From contig NZ_KI914712.1 of the NCBI RefSeq assembly GCF_000520515.1, positions 1-36,619 of the forward strand: DNA of 36,619 nucleotides. The letters are read 5' to 3'. The notes beneath the pieces were generated by a model, which saw only the letters and a program-made list of their open reading frames with translations, had not been told where the DNA came from and made no database searches. The stretch comes from Arthrobacter sp. H20 (GTDB taxonomy: Bacteria > Actinomycetota > Actinomycetes > Actinomycetales > Micrococcaceae). A program made the position numbers and the translations under genes. The first letter of the stretch is position 1, and each line of letters begins with the position of its first letter. Shown here in pieces: positions 23,971-31,928 of this stretch.

Positions 23971-24026
23971 TCGCGGTCGGGGTTCCTGACAGAACAGGGG
24001 CAGCCCCGGGTTGTGGACCGGATTGC

Positions 24027-24410
24027 CTACTGTTCGCGGAGGATGCGCAGGTGCCCGCGCCGGACACCGCCGGCCTCAGCCGGCGGTTCGAGCGATCCTT
24101 TGCTGCCACGTGCAGTGGGGCCGGTGTCCTGGGTGCGGTCTGAGGCGGCTTCGCGAACCGCATTGACCAGGGCAAGGAGATCATCAGGATGTGGTTCCGG
24201 CGGGTTCGATGGTAGCGCCAACCGCACCACCTCCCAGCCTCGCGGAACGGTCAGTCGGTCCGCGTGGGAAGTACACAGGTCGTAACAATGCGGCTCGGCG
24301 TAGGTGGCAAGCGGTCCAAGCACTGCTGTTGAATCGGAGTAGACAAAGGTGAGCGTTGCCACGGCGGCTCGCTGACAGGCTGAGCGTGAACAGCTTCGAA
24401 GGGATCCCAC
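24027..24410 (-). CDS. DUF3499 family protein
   Basis: This 127-aa actinobacterial protein of unknown function has the DUF3499 start RSCSRSACQRAAVATLTFVY followed by STAVLGPLATYAEPHCYDLC. Cys7, Cys12, Cys46 and His49 are spaced like a small zinc site. The C-terminal 45 residues are polar and probably disordered. GTG 24410 gives the family's expected N-terminus. TAGGCT lies 8 nt upstream, which suggests a leaderless mRNA. It diverges from the metallopeptidase-like gene, as Rv3258c does from Rv3259 in Mycobacterium tuberculosis. In most relatives it is followed by manB, which is missing here; only 68 bp separate it from the Trm112-like gene. Confidence 0.85.
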   Translation of the reverse strand: MGSLRSCSRSACQRAAVATLTFVYSDSTAVLGPLATYAEPHCYDLCTSHADRLTVPRGWEVVRLALPSNPPEPHPDDLLALVNAVREAASDRTQDTGPTARGSKGSLEPPAEAGGVRRGHLRILREQ

Positions 24411-24418
24411 GACAAGTC

Positions 24419-24424
24419 AGCCTA
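24419..24424 (-). promoter_or_regulatory. -10 box, probable leaderless promoter of the DUF3499 gene
   Basis: TAGGCT on the minus strand is followed by 8 nt and GTG 24410. The spacing is at the long end of the set seen in this window. Confidence 0.35.
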
Positions 24425-24488
24425 CCCGTTGGCCCCGGAACCGCGGGGATCCCGGAACCGGTCCGCGCGCCGTCAGTGGCATCAAAGG

Positions 24489-24516
24489 TTGCTTTGGGGC
24501 CCAATGGGTTTACAGT
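24489..24516 (+). promoter_or_regulatory. Leaderless promoter of the metallopeptidase-like gene
   Basis: TTGCTT (24489-24494) and TACAGT (24511-24516) are separated by 16 nt, and the ATG follows after 6 nt. This is the only leaderless promoter here with a recognisable -35. Confidence 0.5.
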
Positions 24517-24522
24517 CAATAT

Positions 24523-25023
24523 ATGCGGGACAGCTCAACGTTTTCGGTGCACCTGGCCGACCCAGATGAGGCAGCGGAGTCAGGCCATCCCGGTCCGCGC
24601 TATGGCCGCCGCCGCAGGAACCGGCACGGCCGCGGACTTCGCGGGCCTTTGATCCCTCCGCACCTTCCCGGTTCGCGCACCAGGAGTGAACGGTTCGACG
24701 AGTGGGTGATGGAGTCGGCGCAGCGGCTGGAACGGCTCTGGGGTGAGCGAATCCTTGATCTCCAAATGGTGGTCCAGGACATCCCGGCGAACCTTGAGAC
24801 CATGACCGCCCAATCGTTGAATGGGTTGCTCGGCACATCGCTACCAGCTGCGCCGAACCGCCCACCCACTATCATCATCTACCGGCACCCGGTTGAGATG
24901 GCAGCCGGCAGCTTCATCGCACCCAACGAACTGGTCCATGACGTGGTAGTCGAACAGACTGCGGAACTGCTGGGGATGGCGCCCGAGGCGGTTGATCCAG
25001 CGTACGGTCGGTCCCGGGCCTGA
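24523..25023 (+). CDS. Metallopeptidase-family (zincin-like) protein without HExxH
   Basis: The 166-aa protein matches the actinobacterial group annotated as metallopeptidase family, found next to whiB2 and DUF3499. It has the marks RHGRGLRGPLIPPHLPG, RTRSERFDEWVMESAQRLE, IPANLE and ITIYRHPVE-type strand (TIIIYRHPVEMAA). In true zincins of the family a HExxH follows; here the equivalent stretch reads LVHDVVVEQTAELLG, so the second metal His and catalytic Glu are not in place. From memory the mycobacterial homologue also lacks a clean HExxH, so this is probably a property of the subgroup rather than decay. The first 25 residues are variable. It has a leaderless promoter and diverges from DUF3499. 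Its function is unknown. Confidence 0.75.
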   Translation: MRDSSTFSVHLADPDEAAESGHPGPRYGRRRRNRHGRGLRGPLIPPHLPGSRTRSERFDEWVMESAQRLERLWGERILDLQMVVQDIPANLETMTAQSLNGLLGTSLPAAPNRPPTIIIYRHPVEMAAGSFIAPNELVHDVVVEQTAELLGMAPEAVDPAYGRSRA

Positions 25024-25051
25024 CCACCCCAGGGACCGCTCGGGCGAGGAG

Positions 25052-26698
25052 TCAGTACCCCAGGTTGACCGCCACATTCGGTTGCCCGGCGCTGCCGGGT
25101 GGCAAAGGGGTCACCGAGATGCCCGGTTCATTGTCGATCTGGTGAACCTGGGCTCCGTAGACCGGTTCCCCCGACGCGGCGACCAGGACAGCCGCGATGT
25201 CCTCCCCCAGATCCGCCGCCGCTACGCTGACGGTTGTTCCGCCTGCCACACTGACTGTCTGCTCAGGCTGCAGTGTGCCGTCCTCAGCGACCGGGGTGAG
25301 CTGAACTTCTGACCAGCCTGCGGGAGTACCGAAGGTGAGGGTTCCTCGTGACCCGCTGGGGAACACTGCCACCTGGGTGTTGCCGAGCCGCGCCCCTGAT
25401 GGTGCGAACCCGAAGTCGACGGGTTCCCCCGCCTCGACGCCCCGGTTTACGCGAGCTGAGGCCGAAATAACCACATCAGAGGTGACTTCAATCGTGTAGT
25501 CACCCGCTGGAAGACTGTCCAGCGGAACCCCGCTCACCGTGCCAGCTGTAGCGGTGAACACTCCCCCAGCTGGAAGCTCAACCTGGCCCCCGGAACCGTA
25601 GACCCGAACATTCAGGACGGCATCGGTGCTGCCGGGGACCACTACCTGCAGTCCTGGGGAGGCCGTCTCATAGCCGTCCTGGGCGGTGATCTCGTCAGCG
25701 ATGTCCTCGTCCTGGATGCGCACGCCCGGTATCACCTGGGTGCTCGCCGCTGGGGCTGCAGGCTGGAGTAGCTCGATACCACCGGGAGTGAGTTCACGCA
25801 GAATGCTCTGCTGGATACTCCCGGCGACCAGCCCGCCGTCGCTTAGGATCCGGACCGCCAACTGGTCCTGATCCGTGGCAAGCCCGGCCAGCACTATCGA
25901 TTCGGTAGCACCCGGTGCGATGAGCAGCCCCCTGGTCCCGGCGGCTTCGATCGGCCCGTCGGTTCCGTAGAGCTCCAGGTCGACGGTCGCTGGCGTGCCT
26001 GATGGGTTGGACAGGTTGAGGACTGCGGTGGCTCCCACAGTGGTTGATGCACCGAGAATCCAGGAGTCGTTGCCCGGTGCCGTGCAATGCGTCATCGCAA
26101 GACCCCCCAGATCGCCGTCGGTGGCGCTGTAACTGAGGATTGCTCCAGCGGTCGCGGGGAGGCTGCCCACGGGCTGGGCTGAGAAGACGCTCACCGAATC
26201 GACTGACTGGTCGCCAAGCACTCCAGCCGTCCGATTCGTTAGTCCGTCCTCATTTGTCACCCCTTCCGGAACCGGTTCGTCTCCGGTCTCGCCTGCGGCG
26301 ATGGTGGCCAACGGCTCGCCGGAGCCGAGCGGGGCCAGGGCACTGCCCGGCAACACTGAGCCGAGACTGCTCAGCACCATGGCGCTGACTGCGGTGCTGG
26401 CGGTCTCCGATTCGGGGTTAAACTCTGGGTCGGCGAGGGCAGCAGCGCTCTCAACCAGGCGTGGCGGTCCTGGGCACACCCCCGTGTATTCCCCGGCGGG
26501 AACCTCCGCAACCGGGATCGGGAACTGGGCCGCCGCACCGGTTGGTTCCAGGATGGGGAGGCCGATTGCCAGCGCACCGCTGGCACCGACAAGCAGTACT
26601 CCGGTTCCTATTCCAGCTGCCCTGCGCGGGGTACCTGCCCGACGTCGTTTGGTCCTGGGCCGTGAGGCGGGGGGCGCATAGTCAGGGTGTTCGGTCAT
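25052..26698 (-). CDS. DUF5719 family membrane-anchored protein
   Basis: The 548-aa protein has a basic N-terminus (RPRTKRRRAGTPRR), one hydrophobic segment (about 29-47) and a long extracytoplasmic region of beta-strand character, rich in Gly, Ala, Thr and Val, with repeated patterns such as STQVIPGVRIQDED and LNVRVYGSGGQVELPAGG. This fits DUF5719, a family found in actinobacteria downstream of the large GT2 gene, with no known activity. I see no catalytic motif. ATG 26698 overlaps the stop of the GT2 gene in an ATGA, so the two are translationally coupled. The pairing suggests an accessory role in export or assembly of the glycan made by the GT2 enzyme; this is inference. Confidence 0.8.
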   Translation of the reverse strand: MTEHPDYAPPASRPRTKRRRAGTPRRAAGIGTGVLLVGASGALAIGLPILEPTGAAAQFPIPVAEVPAGEYTGVCPGPPRLVESAAALADPEFNPESETASTAVSAMVLSSLGSVLPGSALAPLGSGEPLATIAAGETGDEPVPEGVTNEDGLTNRTAGVLGDQSVDSVSVFSAQPVGSLPATAGAILSYSATDGDLGGLAMTHCTAPGNDSWILGASTTVGATAVLNLSNPSGTPATVDLELYGTDGPIEAAGTRGLLIAPGATESIVLAGLATDQDQLAVRILSDGGLVAGSIQQSILRELTPGGIELLQPAAPAASTQVIPGVRIQDEDIADEITAQDGYETASPGLQVVVPGSTDAVLNVRVYGSGGQVELPAGGVFTATAGTVSGVPLDSLPAGDYTIEVTSDVVISASARVNRGVEAGEPVDFGFAPSGARLGNTQVAVFPSGSRGTLTFGTPAGWSEVQLTPVAEDGTLQPEQTVSVAGGTTVSVAAADLGEDIAAVLVAASGEPVYGAQVHQIDNEPGISVTPLPPGSAGQPNVAVNLGY

Positions 26699-29600
26699 GA
26701 CCGACCCCTTCCGCTGAGGACTGATTCATCGCTGGGTGAATCGTTGGCGGAGTTCTCACCGGTGTCCTCTTCCTGACTATCTGGTCCCGCGGCGTCCGAC
26801 TGAACCAGCACAGCCGGCTGTCCACGCCGTCCCGGATACGCCCGCACGAAGCGAGGTCTCGATGGCATCGGGATTGCAAGCAGGATCGTGAGCCCAAGGA
26901 CAGCTGCTGAACCAATTGTCGCCCACGGCTCCCAGGCCGTCACAAAGCTGATGTCGAGTCTGCCGCCGTCGGCGGGGAGCGCAAACGCCTGGGACCACCC
27001 TGACTCAACCGACTCCAGCACGCGTCCGTCGAGGGTAGCCCGCCAGCCGGAATCGGCACGTTCAGCGAGGACAAGTGTTCGTTCGGCGCTCCCTGCGGGA
27101 ATGACTGAGGCGACGGTAGTGGATCCCGAATCGACCAGAGCGGCTATGGTTCCATCTCCGTCGACGATCCTCGCCCGGGAACCGGTAATGCTGTCCGCAA
27201 CGGTGCTGCCTTCAACACCGGCGCCTGCGGGGGGCCCAGCATCGTCGGGACCCGCGACAGGCGCTACCCGCCAGAGCCAGCCGGAGTTGGTGTTGCCCAC
27301 TGCTACGAGCCCGGGCACCGCGTCGATTTGCCCCGCGAGTACCTCTGCGGCTGAATCTGATTGCTGCAGCACAACGAACCCGACGCCGAGCTCTCTCAGT
27401 TCCTCCCGGGGGTCGTACCCGCTGCCGGCAACAATGACAGCGACAGTGCTTCGGATGGCAGCTGTGGCTTCGTCGTCCTCACGGAGCTCAGCCGACCCCA
27501 GCGGTCCATAGAGTCCCCTGGCCGAATAGATTTGCGAGAGCTGGTCGAGAGTGGTTCCGTCGCTCCTCATCAGCGCGGCGCTGACGTTATTGCTACCGTC
27601 AATGTTCAACACCAGTGATTTGCTGCGCTCAGCACTGTTTCCGCGGTCTGCGGCGGTGGCTGGAAGGGTTCGCTCAGCGCTTGGCGCGAGCAGCATGTCG
27701 GTGCCGAACCGGGTAGCCAGCAGCTCAGGCCTGGCGGTGTCTGGTGCCAGGGTGTCCAGCCCGGTGTCGTCCAGCGCGGGCTGGACGACTGCGTCAGGCG
27801 TCGAGGGTAGCGCCCACAGGCCAAGACTCACCACCGGACCTATCCCGAGGACAACTGCCGCTGCCACCAGCGCCGGGCCGGTCCGGCGCCTGGGAGCGTT
27901 AGCGTCGGTTCGGGCACGGTGCACGGTGCGCGCGTGGTGGGCGGTGAGCGCTTTGTCACCGCCGATGACAGCCGCAGCGGCCATAGTCAGCATCAGGACT
28001 GACACGAGCGGCCCGGTGAAGGGCGTGATCAGGGCCGATGACCCAACAGCGACCGCCACGAAGGAGTACGCAGTGTTCAGCAGCAGTGCGGCCAGCCCGA
28101 GAAGCCATAGGCCCCGGGCCATCGCGGTGCCGCGGCCCTGGAGGAACAGTGCGGCGATCGCCAGAAGAATCGCCGGACCGCCCACCAGCATGGCAACGAC
28201 CAGCGCCCACGGTCCACCAGGAAGCAGGGGCAGTGCAGCGAGTGGCGCCATGGGGTCGAAGGCGACCGGGTAGCCCAGCAATTGCTGCCACAGCTCAGCC
28301 GCGACGAAGGGCACTGGAACACCTGGGTCGGCCAGCACAGCGCGTAACTGATCGATTGTCGATCCGATGAACGGCACGAACAGTGCGAGCGGGGGCAACA
28401 ACGACCACCACAGGGTTTTCGCCCGACGGCGGAACAGCAGGATTGCGGCGAGGACTGACAGCACCAGAAGCGGGAGCAGTGAAGGCGCGCCCGCCGTTAT
28501 CACAGCCAAAAGCAGACCACCGGCCGCTGCAGCAGTCCAGCTGGGCACTCCGTTGATGCCTGGTTTGAGCATCACCTCGACGGGACGCCGACGGGCGTTC
28601 GCTTCGTCGTCGTGATGAGGAGAATTGTCTGGGACACCAGCGGGGAAGGTGCGGTCACCGGGGTTCCGTTGGGCTCCCGGCTGGGGAGCACGCGCGGCAC
28701 CCACCGCACGCAGCAGGGCCAAGCCGGCGAGGGGCAGTAGCAGATGCACGAGTAGCGCGCCGAGGCGGCCGCTACCAACTGCCACTTGTAGAGTCGGGAC
28801 AGCAGCCCAGAAGAAGGCAGCCCAGAAGCGAAGTCCCCGGCTCCAGGTCAGCGCCGACGTGGCGAACCACGCCGAGAGACCGGCAAGTGGCAGCGCGAGC
28901 AGCATCAGGGTAACAAGCACCGCGTTGCCATTGCCCACTCCCAGGGCAGCGAGCAGCCAAAGCACATACCCAAACGGATCACCGTGGCCGGACATACCTG
29001 AGCCCAGGGTGATCCACCAGGTCGAAGCGTTCTGCCAGATGTCAGTCATACTCGCGGAGACCGGTAGGAAGGCTCCGCCGGCCAGGGCTGGCGCGCCAAT
29101 GATGCGGTAGAGCCCAGCCACTGAGATCGCGGCCAGGACCAGACCGGAGACGACTGCTCCAACTCCTATCCAGGTGCGCGACGGCGCCGCGAGCGAGCTG
29201 AAATCTTCGGCGGCGTCGCCTGCTGGAATATAGGCACTGTGCTCGTCGGCGATTGCCGCGTCACTGAGATGCCCCTCGGCGGAGAACGCGTCGAGCACTG
29301 AGCGTCGGTGCGACCAGACTTCTCGCCGGGAGGTTTGCAGCCCCCTCACCACGTTGCGGGGACGTTTTCTGGTCAGGGCGCTGAGGCGGCGGGACCGGAA
29401 CAGCTCTATCGGGCGGAGCACTGCGGCAATGCTGGCAATCAACTGGCTGAAACCGTAGCCGGGATCCTTCGCCAACAGCCCCATGATGAGCCGGCCGAAT
29501 CCGCCGATCACAGCCCCCGCTGCCAGGAACGGGATCTTCCACAGGGATGCGTGTTTCAGGCGGAGATAGACCTCGGCCTTCCGGGCGGCGCGCTGTGCGG

Positions 29601-30279
29601 CAGTCGGGTGGATGCGCGGATCTCCATGACGCATCACTGCGCTCGGCACCACCACCACGCGATGACCGGCAAGCCGGTTTCGCCAGCAGAAATCAACTTC
29701 ATCACCGGAGCTGGGCAGCGCCGGATCGAACCCTTCGAGAGCCTCCCAGACGTCGCCGCGGACCAGCATGCCTGCCGAGTTGACGGCGAAAACGTCGCTT
29801 CGGGAGTCGTGCTGGCCCTGATCAAGCTCGTCCACATCGATCAGGGTCAGCCGTTCTGCCCAGCGGCTGATCGACAGGCCGACGTCGATCACTTTCCGGC
29901 GGTTGTCCCACTCGACCTGTTTGGAACCTGCGACTGTGACAGAGGGTGCGCGTTCGACGGCGAGGAGCAGCTCGTCAAGGGCGTTGGGTTCGGGTGCAGA
30001 GTCGTCGTGGAGCAACCAGATCCACTCGTGGGCAGGGTGGTCCTCAACGGCGGTTCGCGCCGGCACCTCGGCAAGCCCCACCCGAACGGCTCCGCCGAAT
30101 CCTGCCCTGGCGGCAGATCCGACTACTGGGCTACCCACCGGAAGTTCCAACTGCAGAATCGACGCCGAATGGTCAGTGGACCCGGCGTCCACGCCGATCA
30201 CGAAGTCAGGCGGGTGCTGCTGCGCCTGGAGTGCCGCGAGAGTTGCCGAAAGAAAAGCTGAGCCGTTGTGGGCAACCAC
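26695..30279 (-). CDS. Large membrane glycosyltransferase, family 2
   Basis: The protein of about 1194 aa joins an N-terminal GT-A domain to a long multi-pass membrane region. GT2 marks are DAGSTDHS (31-38), WLLHDDSAPEPNAL (metal/sugar-nucleotide site, Asp92-Asp93) and SGDEVDFCWRNRLAGH (191-206). Membrane segments begin at about 247 and continue, about a dozen in all, with soluble extracytoplasmic stretches and a last helix near the C-terminus. The sugar and acceptor are unknown; a cell-wall polysaccharide is likely from context. The start is uncertain: GTG 30279 cuts the first beta strand (RVTAVVVAHNG). The conserved strand continues upstream in frame to CTG 30306, 2 nt past the whiB stop, so initiation at CTG or ATT is possible. 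DUF5719 overlaps its stop. Confidence 0.85.
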   Translation of the reverse strand: MVAHNGSAFLSATLAALQAQQHPPDFVIGVDAGSTDHSASILQLELPVGSPVVGSAARAGFGGAVRVGLAEVPARTAVEDHPAHEWIWLLHDDSAPEPNALDELLLAVERAPSVTVAGSKQVEWDNRRKVIDVGLSISRWAERLTLIDVDELDQGQHDSRSDVFAVNSAGMLVRGDVWEALEGFDPALPSSGDEVDFCWRNRLAGHRVVVVPSAVMRHGDPRIHPTAAQRAARKAEVYLRLKHASLWKIPFLAAGAVIGGFGRLIMGLLAKDPGYGFSQLIASIAAVLRPIELFRSRRLSALTRKRPRNVVRGLQTSRREVWSHRRSVLDAFSAEGHLSDAAIADEHSAYIPAGDAAEDFSSLAAPSRTWIGVGAVVSGLVLAAISVAGLYRIIGAPALAGGAFLPVSASMTDIWQNASTWWITLGSGMSGHGDPFGYVLWLLAALGVGNGNAVLVTLMLLALPLAGLSAWFATSALTWSRGLRFWAAFFWAAVPTLQVAVGSGRLGALLVHLLLPLAGLALLRAVGAARAPQPGAQRNPGDRTFPAGVPDNSPHHDDEANARRRPVEVMLKPGINGVPSWTAAAAGGLLLAVITAGAPSLLPLLVLSVLAAILLFRRRAKTLWWSLLPPLALFVPFIGSTIDQLRAVLADPGVPVPFVAAELWQQLLGYPVAFDPMAPLAALPLLPGGPWALVVAMLVGGPAILLAIAALFLQGRGTAMARGLWLLGLAALLLNTAYSFVAVAVGSSALITPFTGPLVSVLMLTMAAAAVIGGDKALTAHHARTVHRARTDANAPRRRTGPALVAAAVVLGIGPVVSLGLWALPSTPDAVVQPALDDTGLDTLAPDTARPELLATRFGTDMLLAPSAERTLPATAADRGNSAERSKSLVLNIDGSNNVSAALMRSDGTTLDQLSQIYSARGLYGPLGSAELREDDEATAAIRSTVAVIVAGSGYDPREELRELGVGFVVLQQSDSAAEVLAGQIDAVPGLVAVGNTNSGWLWRVAPVAGPDDAGPPAGAGVEGSTVADSITGSRARIVDGDGTIAALVDSGSTTVASVIPAGSAERTLVLAERADSGWRATLDGRVLESVESGWSQAFALPADGGRLDISFVTAWEPWATIGSAAVLGLTILLAIPMPSRPRFVRAYPGRRGQPAVLVQSDAAGPDSQEEDTGENSANDSPSDESVLSGRGRS

Positions 30280-30308
30280 TACTGCCGTTACGCGGGGGTG
30301 CTGCAGAA

Positions 30309-30872
30309 TTAGACCGCTCGCTTTCGTAACCGGCGCCGCTCGCGCTCGGACAGCCCGCCCCAGATACCGAAGCGCTCATCGTTGGCGAGAGCGTACTCCA
30401 GGCATTGCGAGCGCACATTGCAGGCCCCGCAGACCTTTTTGGCGTCCCGGGTGGAACCACCCTTTTCAGGAAAGAATGCTTCGGGGTCGGTCTGCGCGCA
30501 GAGAGAATCAGCCTGCCAGCCGAGTTCGCCCTCATCATCAAAGTCCTGGCCGATACCCGGCAAGCCAATCCACACGGCCTGATCGCTGCGGGCCGGCACT
30601 TGCCTGGACGGCGCGGAGAAGCGCTCGGGTGCCACCAGGTCAGTGGGCAGTTCAGCTTCTTCATCGGGGAGTTCGGTTAACGCCTCATGAGAGGTGAGGA
30701 AGGCAGTCGCCTGGTCCTCAAGTGAACTCTCGGTGCTCTGCCGATAGCGATCGGCCGCACCTGGATCAGCTGGATCGACAAACCAGTCGCTTGGAACGCC
30801 ACGTGATCCGTAGCGGGCCGACGCCTGCGCCTCGATGGTTGTTCGGTCGTGAACCTTCTCTACCTGTCCCAT
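30309..30872 (-). CDS. whiB2: WhiB-family iron-sulfur regulator, WhiB2-like
   Basis: WhiB proteins carry an oxygen- and NO-sensitive [4Fe-4S] cluster and act with sigma factor or WhiA to control cell division and development genes. The C-terminal domain has the four Cys ligands (Cys125, Cys148, Cys151, Cys157), the turn GIWGG (169-173) and the basic tail SERERRRLRKRAV. The segment LCAQTDPEAFFPEKGGSTRD is that of WhiB2/WhmD, the orthologue of Streptomyces WhiB. Known WhiB2 proteins are about 90-130 aa; this one is 187 aa, with an acidic N-terminal extension. ATG 30872 has a very strong GGGAGGG 5 nt upstream, so the extension is probably real. A near-consensus promoter with a palindrome lies about 130 nt upstream. 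Confidence 0.93.
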   Translation of the reverse strand: MGQVEKVHDRTTIEAQASARYGSRGVPSDWFVDPADPGAADRYRQSTESSLEDQATAFLTSHEALTELPDEEAELPTDLVAPERFSAPSRQVPARSDQAVWIGLPGIGQDFDDEGELGWQADSLCAQTDPEAFFPEKGGSTRDAKKVCGACNVRSQCLEYALANDERFGIWGGLSERERRRLRKRAV

Positions 30873-31202
30873 GTCAGCCCTCCCGGTGTTGTCGCTCCAA
30901 CAGCTACTGTGGTGGATTCAGGCACGACTGCTCAGCGAAAGGTATTTCGCGAGAGGCAATGCGGCCCAAGTATCCGATGTGTTGGAACTTTCCGTTGCCT
31001 AATTACACGCGTGTAATACGTGTTCAGTCAAGCGCGAGGGGGAATCTTATAGAGTTGCTGCCCGGGAACCCGTTCACGCCACGCTGAGAGTTTTTCACTA
31101 TGGCGGCGGCGTGTCCCCTGTGACACTGGCGATTCAGCGATCGAGTGATTTTCAGCGAAAATAGTTACACCACTTCAGTCAGCAGGAAGGCACCAATCGA
31201 TC
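30873..31202. other. 330-bp divergent regulatory region between whiB2 and the TIGR03089 gene
   Basis: No gene is seen here. It holds the whiB2 promoter with its 16-bp palindrome, and a 6-bp inverted repeat GCGAAA/TTTCGC (30935-30950) in the whiB2 leader. Towards the plus-strand gene it holds GTGTC/GACAC (31111-31126) and a direct repeat TTCAGCGA at 31133-31140 and 31151-31158, 18 bp apart, just before an AT-rich stretch and the AGGAAGG ribosome site. Confidence 0.6.
31002..31031 (-). promoter_or_regulatory. whiB2 promoter with palindromic operator on the -10 box
   Basis: On the minus strand TTGACT (31026-31031) and TGTAAT (31002-31007) are separated by 18 nt, close to the sigma-70 consensus. 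The perfect palindrome ATTACACGCGTGTAAT (31002-31017) covers the -10 box and the adjoining spacer. Transcription would start near 30995 and give a leader of about 120 nt. A regulator bound here would block RNA polymerase. Confidence 0.65.
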
Positions 31203-31928
31203 ATGGCATCAGCAGCAGTCCCCGAGCTCATGAATCAGCTCCGCACGGTGAGCCCCTCAGCTCCACGCCTGATCTGGTATGGGCCAGGCGGCGAACGGAT
31301 TGAACTCTCCGGCAGGGTGCTTGACAATTGGGTGGCAAAGACCTCGAATCTCTTGGTTGAAGAGCTCGACGCCGAACCGGGCACCCGGGTGGCGCTGCAC
31401 CTGCCGGGCCACTGGAAGACCCTGGTGTGGGTGCTCGCCTGTTGGCAGGTTGGTGCTGTTCCGGTCGACGGATCTGCCCGTGCGGATCACCCTGCCGAAA
31501 TCGTGGTCAGCTCATCAGCTGCCATGACAGTTGACGGTCCCGCCCAACTCCTGGTGCTGGTGGCCCTTGGGGCACTCGATCTGAAGTGGTCCGGGCCACT
31601 TCCCGCCGGCGCCGTCGACTATGCAGCTGAAGTGCGCGGCTACGGCGATGAGTTCTTCGACTTCCCTCCCGCCGACGCTGAGCTGACGACCGTCGAACAG
31701 GACAGCGGGGACCTTCGCCTACCGGTACTCTTCGATCGTGCTGCGGCCTGTGGTTGGACACCCGCCGGGGTTCTGCTGGTCCCCGCTGACCTACCCCTCG
31801 AGACAACGTTGGCGGCGGCGGTGCATTGCTGGAGTACCGGCGGCACGCTGATCGTCGCCCACCCCAGCGTCGACCTGACCGAGAACCTGCTCGCTAGCGA
31901 ACGGGTTACTGATCGCGTGGGACAGTAG
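31203..31928 (+). CDS. TIGR03089 family protein (short AMP-binding relative)
   Basis: The 241-aa protein resembles the N-terminal part of acyl-CoA synthetases: RLIWYGPGGERIELSGRVLDNWVAKTSNLL, then GTRVALHLPGHWKTLVWVLACWQVGAVPV. It lacks the ATP loop SGTTGxPK and the whole C-terminal lid domain, so it cannot be a complete ligase. This truncated form is normal for TIGR03089, an actinobacterial family of unknown function. It is found near LCP, purE/purK and GtrA genes in mycobacteria too (Rv3267-Rv3277 region). ATG 31203 is preceded by AGGAAGG at a rather long 12-nt distance. It diverges from whiB2, and its last 23 bases overlap the 3' end of the convergent GtrA gene. Confidence 0.85.
   Translation: MASAAVPELMNQLRTVSPSAPRLIWYGPGGERIELSGRVLDNWVAKTSNLLVEELDAEPGTRVALHLPGHWKTLVWVLACWQVGAVPVDGSARADHPAEIVVSSSAAMTVDGPAQLLVLVALGALDLKWSGPLPAGAVDYAAEVRGYGDEFFDFPPADAELTTVEQDSGDLRLPVLFDRAAACGWTPAGVLLVPADLPLETTLAAAVHCWSTGGTLIVAHPSVDLTENLLASERVTDRVGQ

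Noticed and set aside
24001-24026. Short GGGGC/GCCCC stem between DUF3499 and the Trm112-like gene as a terminator
   Set aside because: The stem is only 4-5 bp with a loop too small to form well, and no T-tract follows.
29308-30261. 317-codon plus-strand frame opposite the GT2 gene
   Set aside because: It is antisense to the conserved GT-A domain and has no start signal or domain of its own.
31002-31017. Reading the palindrome before whiB2 as a rho-independent terminator
   Set aside because: There is no loop or T-tract, the ends are AT-rich, and it coincides with a good -10 box.
30722-31087. Plus-strand 121-codon frame running from inside whiB2 into its upstream region
   Set aside because: It overlaps whiB2 antisense and crosses its promoter; no domain or ribosome site is seen.
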